The notes under the pieces: model-generated
Told to the model about the DNA's origin: nothing
The model's input: the letters and a program-made list of their open reading frames with translations, nothing else
Databases searched by the model: none
Assembly (NCBI RefSeq): GCF_004571025.1
Contig: NZ_SPQT01000018.1
Location: 123,540 to 187,539 of the forward strand
Source of the DNA: Bradyrhizobium niftali
GTDB taxonomy: Bacteria > Pseudomonadota > Alphaproteobacteria > Rhizobiales > Xanthobacteraceae
Length of the DNA stretch: 64,000 bases
Direction of reading: 5' to 3'
Part shown: piece by piece, positions 34,631 through 42,849 of the stretch
Numbering within the stretch: position 1 is the first letter of the stretch
Layout: each line of letters begins with the position of its first letter
Translations under genes and position numbers: made by a program

Positions 34631-35029
34631 ATGCTTTCTATCGGCGCGCTGGCGAAGGAGGCCGGAGTAAAGGTTCCGACCATTCGCTACTATGAACAGA
34701 TAGGGCTGCTCGAGGCGCCCCCACGTACCGACGGCCAGCAGCGCCGCTACGGTGCGGAGGCGGTTCGCCAGCTGAACTTTATCCGTCACTCCCGCGAACT
34801 TGGGTTCGAGATCGACGACATCCGGGAACTACTGTCCCTGAGCGCGCAGCCCAGTGGACCGTGCGAAAACGCCGACAAGATCGCGGCCCGCCACCTCGAC
34901 GCTGTCGATCTGCGTATCAGGCAACTGACCCTGCTCCGGAACGAACTCAAAAGGATGCTGGATGAATGTCACGGCGGGTGCGTAGCCGAATGTCGGGTCA
35001 TCGATAGCCTGAGTGCACGCCCCGATTAG
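34631..35029 (+). CDS. MerR-family regulator, CadR/PbrR-like
   Basis: 132 residues. Winged helix at the start (LSIGALAKEAGVKVPTIRYYEQIGLL), dimer helix, and C-terminal cysteines Cys78, Cys113, Cys117 and Cys121 (SGPCENAD, DECHGGCVAEC). Three cysteines at about these places define the Cd/Pb/Zn branch of the family. Activates by untwisting the 19-base spacer promoter immediately to its left, which reads the CDF-Czc operon. The metal (Cd, Zn or Pb) cannot be fixed from sequence. Starts 15 bp from the -35 box. Confidence 0.9.
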   Translation: MLSIGALAKEAGVKVPTIRYYEQIGLLEAPPRTDGQQRRYGAEAVRQLNFIRHSRELGFEIDDIRELLSLSAQPSGPCENADKIAARHLDAVDLRIRQLTLLRNELKRMLDECHGGCVAECRVIDSLSARPD

Positions 35030-35149
35030 CTGGCTGTATTCGGGCTCGCCAAGCATCGGACCGAGCTGACGTCCTTCCCATCGCTGCCGCATGACAAAGC
35101 GTACGGCGGGTCCGCGCATCAGCGCCGCCTTCTTCTCTCCCAACAGAGC

Positions 35150-35647
35150 TCATTTCAATCGATAGCCTGCGTGGCAGCCGACGCAGGCGGCCATCACCTG
35201 CCCAAGGGCACCGAGGGCGGGCTTCATCTCTCCGGTCACTCCCACATTCTGCGCCTCGATGGCGAAACGGCTTGCCGCCTTGTGCATCGATGTCCCGGCC
35301 TCCTGCATGCCCTGCGGCATGTACTTGGCGACTTCCGCAGCGCCGTGCAGGCGCAGCGAGCTCATGCCCAGACGCTCCTCGGCAATCTTGCCAGCTTTCT
35401 CCGGCTCGCCAGCGGCGAGAGCTTCGTTGATCTGTTGAAGGGCGAGAAGGTGATCGCGCATGTTCGCGATGGTGTGCTCGACCAGCCCCGGAGGAAACCT
35501 CACGAATTCGCGCGTGTCGGCCACGGGGGCGCCGTGCTCCATGTGGCTGTGATCCGCTTTGCCCAGGTGGCCTTGGTGTTGAGCGACGGCGAAGCCCGCC
35601 GAAAGCATCACGCCACCGGCGACCGCGAGAAGGAGAATTGCGCGCAT
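35150..35647 (-). CDS. c-type cytochrome, c-prime/c556-like, periplasmic
   Basis: 165 residues from ATG 35645-35647. Signal peptide MRAILLLAVAGGVMLSAGFAVA, then a His-rich segment (QHQGHLGKADHSHMEH), a four-helix bundle pattern and the heme motif CVGCH close to the C-terminus (CVGCHAGYRLK), which is the class II (c-prime/c556) layout. The axial or distal residue cannot be fixed. Divergent from the Crp-like regulator. Upstream in-frame ATGs beyond 35647 would read through the divergent promoter. Confidence 0.82.
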   Translation of the reverse strand: MRAILLLAVAGGVMLSAGFAVAQHQGHLGKADHSHMEHGAPVADTREFVRFPPGLVEHTIANMRDHLLALQQINEALAAGEPEKAGKIAEERLGMSSLRLHGAAEVAKYMPQGMQEAGTSMHKAASRFAIEAQNVGVTGEMKPALGALGQVMAACVGCHAGYRLK

Positions 35648-35700
35648 ATCGAGTTTTCCTGAATCGTGGGGAGAACATAGACCGGTCGCTACCGACGGCG

Positions 35701-35716
35701 TATGATCGAGATCATA
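35701..35716. promoter_or_regulatory. 16-bp perfect dyad at the Crp-type gene start
   Basis: TATGATC-GA-GATCATA, with seven-base perfect arms, ends on the A of the Crp-type start codon. It lies between the divergent cytochrome and regulator genes. A dyad over a start codon suggests negative autoregulation. No match to the FNR consensus. Confidence 0.5.
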
Positions 35717-36366
35717 TGGCTGGGTTCGAAAAAGACTTCGTGACTCCATCGCGTCCAGCTCTGGACTGGAAGTCCTTGTCACTGGAATCGCCGCTTCTGG
35801 CGGTTCTGCCGGAGTCGGCCCGGCGTCTCACGCGGTCCTTGGAACTCCAGCGCGAGAGCACGCTATTCAGCCGCGGCGACGGCCCCCAAGCGATGTTCTT
35901 CGTGGTCTCGGGAGAGATTCGGCTGCTCCGTCGATCCAAGGCAGGCGGTGAAGTTGTTCTGCAGCGAACGCGGCGCGGCTTTCTCGCCGAAGCGAGCCTC
36001 GATCAGTCGACCTACCACTGTGATGCGGTGGCCGCCGAGCCGACACGGCTGTTGGCGATCCGGAGAAGGGCATTCACCGACGCGCTCGCGGTCCGGGGCT
36101 TCCGCGACAGGTGGATCGCCCATCTTGCGCGGGAGCTCCGGAAAGCACGCGCCCACTCGGAAAGGCTGAGCCTCAAGACTGCGCGCGAGCGGATCGTCCA
36201 TTTCATCGAGACCGAGGGTGAGGGGGGCATGGTCGACCTGAACCAGTCCAAGAAGGACTGGGCGTCCGAGCTCGGCCTGACCCACGAAGCGCTCTATCGT
36301 ACGTTGGCGCAGATGGAAAAGCGCGACGAACTCGAGGTCGATCAGTCCCGGCTGACTTTGCGATGA
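35716..36366 (+). CDS. Crp/Fnr-family transcriptional regulator
   Basis: 216 residues. The cyclic-nucleotide-like beta-roll covers about 20-130 (ESTLFSRGDGPQAMFFVVSGEIRLLRRSKAGGEVVLQRTRRG shortened: FFVVSGEIRLLRR and EVVLQRTRRGFLAE). A dimer helix follows, and the C-terminal HTH is DWASELGLTHEALYRTLAQM. No N-terminal Fe-S cysteines, so it is not an Fnr proper. ATG 35716 lies in a perfect 16-bp dyad (probable autoregulation). Divergent cytochrome gene and the downstream ChrA may be targets. Confidence 0.85.
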   Translation: MAGFEKDFVTPSRPALDWKSLSLESPLLAVLPESARRLTRSLELQRESTLFSRGDGPQAMFFVVSGEIRLLRRSKAGGEVVLQRTRRGFLAEASLDQSTYHCDAVAAEPTRLLAIRRRAFTDALAVRGFRDRWIAHLARELRKARAHSERLSLKTARERIVHFIETEGEGGMVDLNQSKKDWASELGLTHEALYRTLAQMEKRDELEVDQSRLTLR

Positions 36367-36439
36367 CCGACAATCAAATTGGCGTCGTAATAGCAGACCG
36401 CTTAAACGGGGCGGGCCCGGCTATTCCGCGTGCCCATCA

Positions 36440-37654
36440 TCAGATCAGCGCCATCGCCACACCGGTGGCGGCGCTGATGGCGACGACGACAAGCGGAGGG
36501 GCGCGCCAAGAGACCAACAGCACGAAGCCGACAAGCGCGATGCCGAAATCCCTCGCCGTATGGACCGTCGAGGTCCAGACCGGATCGTAGAGCGCAGCGC
36601 CCAGCACGCCGACCACGGCGGCGTTGACTCCTCGCATCATCGCCTGGGTGTCGGCGCGCCTCCGGAACGAGTCCCAGAACGGCAGTGCGCCGAGCAGGAT
36701 CAGGATGCCCGGCAGAAAGATGCCGATGAGACCGAGGGCGGCTCCGGCGAGCCCGTGCGGCTCGGGGGAAACCACGGTGCCGAGATAAGCCGCGAAGGTG
36801 AAGAGCGGGCCCGGCACCGCCTGAGCGGCGCCATAGCCAGCGAGGAAGGCATCGTCACTGAGCCAACCCGGCGCGACGAAAGCTTCGCGGAGCAGAGGGA
36901 GCACCACGTGGCCGCCGCCGAAGACGAGCGCGCCCGAGCGGTAGAAGGCATCGAACAGGGCGACGCCCGCCGATCCGGTCAAGCTGCGCAGGGCGGGAAG
37001 CCCCGCCAAAAGACCGAAGAACATTGCGAGAGTTATCAAGCCCAAGGTCCGAGACACCGGCATCTCGACGTGTCCGGACGGCGACGGCGCCTCCCTGCGA
37101 CACAGCCACAGGCCGGCAATCCCGCCGAGGACGATCGACCCGATCTGAGCGATAGACGAAGTGCTGAAGAGGATGATCAGCGCCGCCACCACCGCAATTG
37201 AGGCGCGCTCGCGATCCGGGCAGAGGTTGCGCGCCATTCCCCAGACCGCCTGTGCGACGATGGCCACCGCCGTCAGTTTCAGTCCGTGCAGCAGGCCGGC
37301 GCCCACAGGGCCAGTCAGCGTGCCGGCGCCGAACGCGAAGAGGACAAGAAGGGCGGCCGAAGGAAGCGTGAAGCCAGTCCACGCCGCGAGCGCGCCCAGG
37401 TAGCCGGCCCGCATAAGGCCGATCGAAAAGCCGACCTGACTACTGGCAGGGCCCGGCAGGAACTGGCACAGCGCGACCAGATCGGCGTAGGCATGTTCGT
37501 CGATCCACTTCCGCCGCAAGACGAACTCGTCGCGGAAGTAACCAATGTGGGCGATCGGACCGCCGAAACAGGTCAGCCCCAATCTGAGGAAGATCAGGAG
37601 TACTTCGGCGGGCGAGGTGGTACCTGTGTTCTCGTCGATCGCATCATCCGTCAT
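36440..37654 (-). CDS. chrA: ChrA-like chromate transporter
   Basis: 404 residues, two homologous halves each with about six helices. The first half has GLTCFGGPIAHIGYF and LCQFLPGPASSQVGFSIG; the second has GALVFGGGHVVLPLL and FLAGYGAAQAVPGPLFTFA. The GGP and PGP/QxxPGP motifs mark the CHR family (long form, ChrA), which exports chromate by proton antiport. It reads leftward toward the Crp-like gene. A GTAACC lies upstream but with a 14-base spacing to CGAA, so regulation by the ECF sigma is not supported. Confidence 0.9.
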   Translation of the reverse strand: MTDDAIDENTGTTSPAEVLLIFLRLGLTCFGGPIAHIGYFRDEFVLRRKWIDEHAYADLVALCQFLPGPASSQVGFSIGLMRAGYLGALAAWTGFTLPSAALLVLFAFGAGTLTGPVGAGLLHGLKLTAVAIVAQAVWGMARNLCPDRERASIAVVAALIILFSTSSIAQIGSIVLGGIAGLWLCRREAPSPSGHVEMPVSRTLGLITLAMFFGLLAGLPALRSLTGSAGVALFDAFYRSGALVFGGGHVVLPLLREAFVAPGWLSDDAFLAGYGAAQAVPGPLFTFAAYLGTVVSPEPHGLAGAALGLIGIFLPGILILLGALPFWDSFRRRADTQAMMRGVNAAVVGVLGAALYDPVWTSTVHTARDFGIALVGFVLLVSWRAPPLVVVAISAATGVAMALI

Positions 37655-37850
37655 ACTCTTCCTTCGCCATGCATCATTCGGATCTTGTTCTAGCGGTTAC
37701 CGAATATCGATAAAAGAGCGGTTCACTCGACAGTTCCAAATCAAGCGGCCTAATAGAACTCAACTTCTTTTGTTGGCTGCTATCGCTTGCCCGTCTGTCC
37801 CGCGGCGTTCGACGAGTGTTACCTCATGGCGTCCGATGAGAGGTAGAGCC

Positions 37851-39287
37851 ATGACGGAGAGCGATCGACGTGGAGACAGACCTTGCAGACAGCCGCAAAT
37901 GTGCCGGAGAACTCTGCTGCGAGGCGCCCAGGCCAGCGTAATCTCGCTTCTGACGGCCAAGACCCTGCCGCTCGTTCGTGCTCAGGCCCTGCCCAGGGAG
38001 ACCGCCGACCACAAGATCAGAATCGCGCCGATCTCGCTCGAGATCGCGCCAGGAAAGATCATCAAGACCACCGCCTACAACGGGACCGTTCCTGGGCCCG
38101 CGCTGCGCGTCAGGGAAGGTCAGCCCGTCCGGATCGAGGTCGCCAACGATTCAGGCTATCCCAACTTGATCCACTCGCATGGGCTGATGATCCCGTCGCA
38201 GCAGGATGGGGCGACGGAAGAAGGCTCGCCGATCATAGAGCCCGGCAAATCCTTGACCTACGAATACGTTGCGAAACCCACAGGGACCCGCTGGTACCAC
38301 AGCCACGCTATGTCCATGACCGATCTCAATAAGGGTACCTATACGGGCGAATTCGGATTCCTCATCGTGGAGCCAGCCGCCGGCGATCCCGGTGGTTATG
38401 ACCGCGAGGTGTTGCTTGCCGCTCACCACTGGGACGGCCACTGGGTCAGCATGCAGGACGTCAAGAAAGGACCGCCGCCGGATAACGGACTGGAGGTCAT
38501 GTATCACGCAGCGACACTCGGCGATCGCATGCTCGGCCACGGAGAGCCGATCAGGGTGCGTCAAGGCGAGCGCGTGCTCTTCCGTGTGCTCAACGCGAGC
38601 GGCAACATGGGCATCTCGCTTGCACTGCCGGGCCATCGCTTCAAGGTGCTGGCGCTGGACGGCAATCCGGTCCCGCTCTCCTCGACCGTCGACATCCTGA
38701 AACTCGACGTCGCGGAGCGCGCCGACGTCATCGTTGAGATGAACAATCCCGGAGTCTGGGTCTTCGGTTCGACGGAGGACGAGGACCGCAACATGGGAAT
38801 GGGCGTGGTCGTCGAATACGCCGGCCGCAATGGCAAGCCTATCTGGTCGGCGCCGGGGAAATCCAAATGGGATTACACCGCATTCGGACACTCGGATGCG
38901 CCGGCCGCTGCGCCGGACGAGACGATCGACCTCAAGTTCGAGAAGATTCCGGGCGGAAGGGGCGGATACAACCGCTGGACCATCAATGGAAAATCTTGGC
39001 CGGACACGAACCCGCTTTTCACCGTCGCCGAGGGCAAGCGTTATCGTCTAGTACTGAACAACAACAGCGGAGACGAGCATCCCGTACACCTGCACCGCCA
39101 CTCATTTGAGATCACGAAGGTGGGTGACAAGCCCACGTCTGGCGTGATCAAAGACACGATCAGCATGCCCAGATACTCGACGGCCGAGGTCGATTTCGTC
39201 GCCGACGACCCCGGACTGACCTTTTTCCACTGTCATCATCAAGACCACATGGACGAAGGCTTCGCCGGCCTGATCACGTACGGATGA
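37851..39287 (+). CDS. multicopper oxidase, Tat-exported (CopA/CueO-like)
   Basis: 478 residues. Tat signal: CRRTLLRGAQASVISLL near residues 18-35. Three cupredoxin domains with the copper ligands HSHG (near residue 106), WYHSH, HPVHLHRHSFE (near 410) and HCHHQDHMDEG (near 460), the last with the His-Cys-His electron path from type 1 Cu to the trinuclear cluster. Oxidises Cu(I) or other substrates with O2; the substrate is unknown. ATG 37851 begins the Tat peptide; the longer frame to 37545 is unsupported. Divergent from chrA, convergent with a dead PadR gene. Confidence 0.9.
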   Translation: MTESDRRGDRPCRQPQMCRRTLLRGAQASVISLLTAKTLPLVRAQALPRETADHKIRIAPISLEIAPGKIIKTTAYNGTVPGPALRVREGQPVRIEVANDSGYPNLIHSHGLMIPSQQDGATEEGSPIIEPGKSLTYEYVAKPTGTRWYHSHAMSMTDLNKGTYTGEFGFLIVEPAAGDPGGYDREVLLAAHHWDGHWVSMQDVKKGPPPDNGLEVMYHAATLGDRMLGHGEPIRVRQGERVLFRVLNASGNMGISLALPGHRFKVLALDGNPVPLSSTVDILKLDVAERADVIVEMNNPGVWVFGSTEDEDRNMGMGVVVEYAGRNGKPIWSAPGKSKWDYTAFGHSDAPAAAPDETIDLKFEKIPGGRGGYNRWTINGKSWPDTNPLFTVAEGKRYRLVLNNNSGDEHPVHLHRHSFEITKVGDKPTSGVIKDTISMPRYSTAEVDFVADDPGLTFFHCHHQDHMDEGFAGLITYG

Positions 39288-39296
39288 CCTGATCGG

Positions 39297-39598
39297 CTAT
39301 TCCTTGATGGCTTCGCCAGTGAACTCAAGGACCCGCAACTTCGCCTGTGCCAGCCCGCGCTTGCCGAGCGGCGTGGCGCGGTAGAGAATGCGTGCGGTTC
39401 GTCCCGGATGCTCTTTGCGCGACCGCAGGTAACCTTTTCGTTCCATCCCATGAAGCAGAGGGTAGGCGTTCCGGGGCTCAGATTGTAGCCGTGGCGGGCA
39501 AGCTCTTCGATTATCCACTGGCTGTAGATTTCATGCTCCGCTGCATGGTGCAGAATGTGCAGTCTGACGAATCCTGTAAGTAAATCCTTGTATTTCAG
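39297..39598 (-). pseudogene. PadR-family regulator, frameshifted and start-codon lost
   Basis: Minus strand. From 39598: LKYKDLLTGFVRLHILHHAAEH and QWIIEELARHGYNLSPGT, the PadR winged helix. At about 39468 the frame breaks: GGAACGCCTACCCTC reads PTLC instead of LYPLL, and the other frame continues YPLLHGMERKGYLRS to FTGEAIKE at 39297. One missing base explains it. The codon at the family start is CTG, not ATG, with no better start upstream. Both changes indicate a dead gene; it lies convergent with the multicopper oxidase. Confidence 0.78.
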
Positions 39599-39658
39599 GC
39601 CGTCTTTATCGGATTCCGTAATTGGAACGACGCTCTCGACGGTCCGTTAACTCTCCGT

Positions 39659-39686
39659 CCCGCCGGAAGCTCCTGTGCCCGGCGGG
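39659..39686 (+). other. GC-rich inverted repeat before a small gene
   Basis: CCCGCCGG (39659-39666) and CCGGCGGG (39679-39686) form a perfect eight-base stem around a 12-base loop, 27 bases upstream of the small gene at 39714. No T-run follows, so a terminator is unlikely; a leader hairpin or protein site is possible. Confidence 0.35.
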
Positions 39687-39713
39687 GTCATACTGACAGC
39701 GAGGAGACTGACC

Positions 39714-39923
39714 ATGGCAAGTGCGGCAGATCGTGATCCCCGGCACCATACGCAGAAGATGCAGAAGGCGCTGCAGGAAATTCGGAACCATCTCCGCGAG
39801 GACATCCAGAAGGTCGATGAACCGCAGTTGAAGGCGATGTTCGAGACGTCTGCCGAAGTTCTCGGCGGGCTCGAGAAAGCTTTCAAGGACTACGAACAGA
39901 AGAACGAGAAGGCCTGGCGCTGA
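39714..39923 (+). CDS. small helical hypothetical protein, 69 aa
   Basis: 69 residues from ATG 39714 behind GAGGAGACTGACC. Highly helical and charged: HHTQKMQKALQEIRNHLRED, VDEPQLKAMFETSAEVLGGLEKAF, ending EQKNEKAWR. A coiled-coil dimer is likely. No domain or function recognised. Confidence 0.65.
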   Translation: MASAADRDPRHHTQKMQKALQEIRNHLREDIQKVDEPQLKAMFETSAEVLGGLEKAFKDYEQKNEKAWR

Positions 39924-40089
39924 TCAAGCGGGGCTCCGCGAGAAGCGTGCCTCCACAAACCGGGTGCCGAACCGAATGCGGCGGTCGCGTTACCATTCCT
40001 CGGCTGATCGATGGCGGAAGCCAACGCTCGATCTCAGCTTTCGCGACTGTCGCATCTTCCACTTGTAGGATTTCTATCGAAGCGGAAGT

Positions 40090-40614
40090 TTAGGAACGCT
40101 CTCGCGCCAGCGGTGGCCACAGAAGCGCGCGAACCACGAACGGAATCCCCACGACAAGTGGTATTAGCCAGTACGTGAAATGAGGCAGGTCCTTCCAAAC
40201 CGGTAGCTGCTTTCCATTATCAACGTAAAAAGCAACTAGCATTAGGATGTATGACAGCCCCATCCCTGCGATATGGACTCTGACCCAGTGCCGCCAGTGA
40301 TGCTGGAGTGCTGTGCGACCGAGCCATGCGCAAGCCAACGACCAGGCTCCTAGAATGAACAAGTGATAATTCTCGTCCCAACGGATAATCGATAGGAACG
40401 TCGCGGAAGCGCTGAGCGCCAGCAAACACCAAAAATAGATCGATCCGAACCTTGAGTGGCTCCCTCGACGCTTTGGGCTCAATATCGCGATTGCGCCGAT
40501 CGCAACACACGCGATGCCGAGAGGGATATGCACTCCGAGAACCACCGCTAGAAACAAGGGATCGGTCGAAGGAATTTCGATGCCAGCCACGATGGTGGTT
40601 TGTCCGCCGGTCAC
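40090..40614 (-). CDS. membrane protein of unknown function, full-length paralogue of the 10 kb gene
   Basis: 174 residues from GTG 40612-40614, whose bases overlap the MFS stop codon (GTGA), so it is translationally coupled. Five or six hydrophobic helices (LFLAVVLGVHIPLGIACVAIGAIAI, WCLLALSASATFLSI, SYILMLVAFYV, LIPLVVGIPFVVRALLW). Shares GIEIPSTDP, FWCLLA, YHLFILG and DNGKQLPVWKDLP with the protein at 10057-10512. The longer ORF up to 40704 lies inside the MFS gene and is rejected. Last gene of the ArsR-MFS operon; probable DUF2306-like. Confidence 0.7.
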   Translation of the reverse strand: MTGGQTTIVAGIEIPSTDPLFLAVVLGVHIPLGIACVAIGAIAILSPKRRGSHSRFGSIYFWCLLALSASATFLSIIRWDENYHLFILGAWSLACAWLGRTALQHHWRHWVRVHIAGMGLSYILMLVAFYVDNGKQLPVWKDLPHFTYWLIPLVVGIPFVVRALLWPPLARERS

Positions 40615-41885
40615 AGCGTTATTTCCATCTTGGAATTGATCATTGACGCCGACGGCGTGGACGGTCGTTTGATGGCAAACGCCACGGCGCCACACACAAT
40701 GCAAAGCACACAGCAGCTAGACAGAACAGCGGTATAGCTCCCCGTCCAATCGACGCTTGCCGCGAAAGGCAGGGGCCCGAATGCCGCGCCGGCGATGCCA
40801 AAAACGAACGACGCCCCCCTGATCGCGCCAAGATGGTCGCGGCCGAAATACTGCGCGTAACCGGCGGCGTTGATGGCTTGCTGCGAGCCGTAGGCCCCGC
40901 CCAGACTCAGCGCGTACAGCACGGTGATGACTATTCCGCTTCCTAACGCGGGAAGAGCCGACGCCAGCGCGAGCATCAACATCGCAAGTGGAATGAGATA
41001 CCGGGGTTCATAGCGATCCACCAGAAATCCCGTGCCGAGCGTGGCAAATGCCTGTACGCCGGCAAGAAGCGACAGTAATAGCAGCGCGTCGTCATGTGCG
41101 ATCCCGGCCGTCCGCATAATTGAGAAGTGATTGAGCAAGAGCGCGGTGCCGATGGCATTGGTCAGAAAGCCGGCTCCGCATAACAGCCAGAACACGCCGG
41201 TGCGGAGCGCTTGCTCGCGCGTAAACGAAGGCTCCTCCTGCGGATCGTCTGCGGCTGGTGGCAACCCTGCGTCCGTGCTGAGGCCGAATTTTTCGGGCCG
41301 ATCTCGAAACAACGCGGCAGCAACCGGCAGAATGGTGAGTGCGACAATACCGGCAAGGGCGAGGTAAGCGCCTCGCCAGCCATAGAGCGCGACGAGACTA
41401 TCCATCAGCTTCGGGAAGCTCATGGAACCGGCCGCAAGTCCGAGACTGGCCGCCGCGGCGGCAATCCCTCGCCGCCGCACAAACCACAGATTGACGACCT
41501 GCTGACTGACGAGGCTAAGTCCGCCGATCGCGGCGCCACGCAATAAGGCGAAACCGACGAGGAGCATCATTGCGGATTGAACTGTCGCCATTAAAGCGCA
41601 GGCGAGGGCGAGGCCACCGGCGATGATGGTCGCCGTCAGCCGAGGCCCACGCCGATCGATCCAGCGGCCGATCACAGGCGCCGGCAGAATCCCTGCAAAC
41701 GTACCAACCGCATAGGCGATTGAGGCTGAAGTATGCGAGATGCCAAGATCGGTGGTGATGGGATCGAAGAAAACCGAAATGCCTGCGGTCTGGCCGGGCA
41801 GGGTCATGAACGAGCCGAAGGTGCCCGCGCCCAATATGATCCAGCCATAATGGAAAGCCAAAGTTCGTTGGCTTACCGCCCGCAA
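40611..41885 (-). CDS. MFS transporter
   Basis: 424 residues with about twelve helices. The motif A loop GRWIDRRGPRLTATIIAGG follows TM2 (about residues 72-90). Similar to oxalate/formate-antiporter-like MFS proteins (RGAAIGGLSLVSQQVVNLWFVRRRG between TM4 and TM5). A substrate cannot be named. It starts 4 bp after the ArsR-like gene and its stop overlaps the downstream GTG. Confidence 0.85.
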   Translation of the reverse strand: MRAVSQRTLAFHYGWIILGAGTFGSFMTLPGQTAGISVFFDPITTDLGISHTSASIAYAVGTFAGILPAPVIGRWIDRRGPRLTATIIAGGLALACALMATVQSAMMLLVGFALLRGAAIGGLSLVSQQVVNLWFVRRRGIAAAAASLGLAAGSMSFPKLMDSLVALYGWRGAYLALAGIVALTILPVAAALFRDRPEKFGLSTDAGLPPAADDPQEEPSFTREQALRTGVFWLLCGAGFLTNAIGTALLLNHFSIMRTAGIAHDDALLLLSLLAGVQAFATLGTGFLVDRYEPRYLIPLAMLMLALASALPALGSGIVITVLYALSLGGAYGSQQAINAAGYAQYFGRDHLGAIRGASFVFGIAGAAFGPLPFAASVDWTGSYTAVLSSCCVLCIVCGAVAFAIKRPSTPSASMINSKMEITL

Positions 41886-41889
41886 GTGA

Positions 41890-42216
41890 TCAACTCACCC
41901 GGCGCGTTGCCGCCGCCGGAAAATCGCTCTCGAATCCCTCGCAGCAATGCTCGCGCAAGAACTCGATTACCCCGTCCATACGATCGTATTGGGCACGGCA
42001 AATCACCGTGCGCCCGATTTTTTCCTGCGCAACGAGGCCTGCACCGACCAGCCCGCGCAGATGAAATGAGAGCGTAGAGGCCGGCACGTCGAGACGGGTC
42101 TGGATATCGGTGATGCTAAGGCCGGGCGGCCCGGCCCGAACCAGGAGCCGATAAATGTCCAATCGGGTCAGATTGCCCAATTCGGCCAGGCAGCGCGCAG
42201 CAAGCTTGCGATTCAT
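41890..42216 (-). CDS. ArsR-family regulator
   Basis: 108 residues. Winged helix: ELGNLTRLDIYRLLVRAG, the recognition segment PASTLSFHLRGLVGAGLVAQ and the wing GRTVICRAQYD. Near the C-terminus a CC pair (REHCCEGFE) and Cys in the wing could sense thiophilic metals or metalloids, but the classical alpha3 ELCVCDL motif is absent. First gene of the operon with the MFS and the membrane protein; an operator dyad lies upstream at 42249-42264. Confidence 0.85.
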   Translation of the reverse strand: MNRKLAARCLAELGNLTRLDIYRLLVRAGPPGLSITDIQTRLDVPASTLSFHLRGLVGAGLVAQEKIGRTVICRAQYDRMDGVIEFLREHCCEGFESDFPAAATRRVS

Positions 42217-42248
42217 GTCCCCACATACCGAAAGGTGTGGCGGAATAC

Positions 42249-42264
42249 AACTATAATCCTAGTT
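42249..42264. promoter_or_regulatory. candidate ArsR operator AACTA-N6-TAGTT
   Basis: Inverted repeat AACTATAATCCTAGTT in an AT-rich patch 33 bases upstream of the ArsR-family start codon. Position and symmetry suit autorepression. Binding is inferred. Confidence 0.4.
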
Positions 42265-42849
42265 TTGTAGAGTTGTCGACAAAGAATGGCGAGTCAGGTT
42301 TTCAGGAGTGTGCCCGAGTGCCTGAGCGTCTCCAGCGTGTCAGCTTCAGCGCAGCTCAAATGACCCTGTCATTTGACGCTTCGTGGCGGACCGACCGAGC
42401 AGTTTTAAAGGCTTATCTTCCCATCGCTCCCCGACCGGGGCAAAAAGAGTCTTGACGTCTGATCGGCCAGCACAAAAGTGTCGGCCCGTCCGAAATCAGG
42501 GCTCCTGGACCAGCGCTTCTGCGGCTTGGCGCCGCGAGCCCTGGACAGGCCTTCAGGTGTACGTTCAGCTTGTGGGAGGCCTTCCGGAGCGGGCCGCGAT
42601 CAGCCAACCGCTCCCCAAAGCAAGGGTTTCGGAAGGGCGACTTGGCCATTTTAGCCGAGATCGGCTGGCCGAATTCTCGCGGTGACTGTGGGCACCCGAG
42701 CAACCGGACGCCCGACCAACCACGTAAGCGACGGGAGCAAGGTCGCGCAAGGGGAGGAGCGTTGATGGAGCAGCGGTTGCCTCGAAAGAATCAAAGGGCG
42801 TCAAAGAATGCCTTCACCGCTCCCGAGGATCTCGGAATCCTGTAAGCGT
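42265..42849. other. intergenic stretch without a recognised gene
   Basis: About 585 bases between the ArsR operon and the fetB stop. Several short open frames exist on both strands but none has a ribosome site, a conserved motif or a coherent hydrophobicity pattern. The sequence looks like decayed coding DNA; no repeat or RNA gene was found. Confidence 0.5.

Noticed and set aside
37660..37702. GTAACC and CGAA upstream of chrA on the minus strand
   Set aside because: Spacing is 14 bases, not 16 as in the two good ECF sites, so no claim of sigma control of chrA is made.
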